Shown here one piece after another: positions 62,829 to 64,000 of a stretch of 64,000 nt of DNA; the first letter of the stretch is position 1; every line of letters starts with the position of its first letter. The notes beneath the pieces are model-generated. The model ran no database searches. It worked only from the letters and a program-made list of their open reading frames with translations, and was not told the DNA's origin. Location: assembly GCF_024436435.1 (NCBI RefSeq), contig NZ_JAFMZP010000013.1:1-64000 (forward strand), read 5' to 3'. The translations under genes were made by a program, and so were the position numbers. The DNA is from Desertivirga xinjiangensis. GTDB lineage: Bacteria > Bacteroidota > Bacteroidia > Sphingobacteriales > Sphingobacteriaceae.

Positions 62829-64000
62829 CATGGACCGGACATGAACGGGAGGATCTGCAGTCACGCCTGGCTGACGAACATCAGAGTTCTACCTTAAGAC
62901 AGGCCACAGAGACTTTTAGGCAGTTCAGGTTTGTGAATCCAGATCTGAGCGGTGTTTTTCCATTTACCATTCTGTTTTACAACTGGAACACAATTAAAAA
63001 ATTTGATGATATGAATCCCAAACCTGTTACAGAGCAGGTAAAGATCTCTTATCAGCCGGTTCTACTAAGCTGGGAATGCTGGACACCCAATGTTTTTGCA
63101 GGCTCTGTGATTAAACCTGTGGCCCATGTGATTAACGACGATGAAGATTTTAAGGATTTGAAGAATGCGGAACTAAACTACGAATTAAGGGATAAAGCCA
63201 ATTCGGTTGTATTCAGTTCTAACCTGAAATTAGCTGATGTTCCCTATTACGGGATTTCCAGTAAAGAGCTGGAAATTAAAATTCCGGATAATGTAAGCAC
63301 GGGTAATTATGAGCTCAGAGGGCAGATCGTAAGTGGAGGAAAAGTGGTTTCCAAGAACTTTTACAAAATATTTATAGCCAACAAGATCTATACGCAATCT
63401 GCTCCCAGATCAAAAGCACCATTAGTAGTCTATGATATTGCCGGCGGTACTAAAAAGTCCTTGACAGGGCTTAATATCGCCTATAAGGAAATAGGTGCAT
63501 TGAACCGTATCCCTTCAGAAAGTGTGCTTGTGATTGGAGAAAACTCAGCAGATAAAAACCTGGCCGATAATGCTGCGCAGGTTAAAAAGTTTATTGCTTC
63601 AGGCGGACGTGTCCTGGCTTTAAGGCAAGACAGCATTCATCTGGCGAATTTAAACGCGCTGCTTTCAAACCCCCTTGGAAATAACAATGTAGACATCGAT
63701 GATCCTCAATATCCTGTTGTGACAAAATCGCCCCGTACCGGATACTATGTAAACCCGGAACGTCCCGATCATCCTGTTTTTTCGGGTATACACAGGGAAA
63801 ACTTCCGGATCTGGTCTGACTATACCGGCTGGAATCCGAAATCTCAGGGACTCCCTAAAATTCAACCGGTTTCAGACGGATTTACATTTGAAAACAGTGA
63901 AGACGTGGGCTCAACAGCTATCCTTGCCAATTATAGCTCGGGCTTAAGGGGAGTTGCTTTGGCAGAACAGTTCTCCGGAAAAGGTAGTATTCTGATCAGC
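62804..64000 (+). pseudogene. C-terminal part of the frameshifted GH2 protein, runs off the window
   Basis: From the A-tract onward a different frame reads KNPSSQLAWTGHERED and stays open for about 400 codons to the window edge without a stop or its own early start. It contains RFVNPDLSGVFPFTILFYNW (typical of GH2 C-terminal modules), a beta-sandwich region with GSVIKPVAHVINDDEDF, and later a Rossmann-like stretch (SVLVIGENSADKN, VKKFIASGGRVLALRQ) like the amidotransferase-like domain of some beta-galactosidases. It is clearly the continuation of the 61707 gene. It may still be expressed if the deletion is a sequencing error or is bypassed. Confidence 0.75.

Noticed and set aside
1-64000. CRISPR arrays, IS elements, prophage genes and tRNA genes
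   Set aside because: No regular direct-repeat/spacer array, transposase, integrase, phage structural gene or cloverleaf with a TTC-loop signature was found by reading the window.

Overview
The window looks like a chromosomal segment from a Bacteroidota bacterium, probably of the Sphingobacteriaceae (Pedobacter/Mucilaginibacter-like). The evidence is a SusC/SusD pair, exported sulfatases and glycoside hydrolases with Bacteroidota signal peptides and lipoboxes, a type IX secretion plug protein, a PorE-like OmpA protein, and TAnnTTTG promoter elements typical of the phylum's primary sigma factor. No IS element, prophage, CRISPR array or tRNA gene was recognised. The window opens inside the 3' end of a 5S rRNA gene, so an rRNA operon lies just to the left.

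Region 1 (1-16 kb) is mostly housekeeping on the minus strand: a PorE-like envelope protein, queE, folD, lepA, prfC, the T9SS plug protein, an ABC-F ATPase, two small uncharacterised genes, an APC permease and a DUF3606 protein. An NTF2-like protein and a membrane-anchored EEP-family hydrolase are on the plus strand. Region 2 (15.6-18.1 kb) is lysC-lysA for the aspartate/lysine/diaminopimelate pathway. Region 3 (18.2-25.5 kb) is a five-gene minus-strand signalling operon: REC-PAS-histidine kinase, a 1344-residue hybrid kinase with three receivers, a single-domain receiver, CheR and CheB. It has no chemoreceptor. Region 4 (25.6-36.9 kb) is housekeeping again: a thioesterase, rpsO, pnp, a PLP aminotransferase, a long-chain acyl-CoA ligase, iscS-iscU-iscA, a HAD phosphatase and a sirtuin. 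Several very small possible genes sit between terminators here.

Region 5 (37.1-64 kb) is carbohydrate metabolism. A plus-strand operon (MFS hexuronate-type transporter, PmoA/DUF6807, ThuA, two Gfo/Idh/MocA oxidoreductases) looks like a periplasmic sugar-oxidation cassette. Next comes a polysaccharide utilisation locus: SusD, SusC and two sulfatases on the minus strand, with two GH2 enzymes, a large discoidin-containing GH-A-like hydrolase, a DUF4838 protein and a third GH2 gene on the plus strand. The working model is that sulfatases and exported hydrolases trim a sulfated, probably galactose- or uronic-acid-containing glycan and SusCD imports the products. The substrate cannot be fixed from sequence alone. 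The last GH2 gene is interrupted by an apparent one-base deletion in an A-tract, and its second half stays open to the window edge.

Intergenic DNA carries several dispersed repeats: a GC-rich palindrome (four copies), a roughly 72-bp repeat (two copies), long hairpins containing GAGTTATGAAT (two copies), CGTCAT-bounded elements, and short tandem arrays upstream of two genes.
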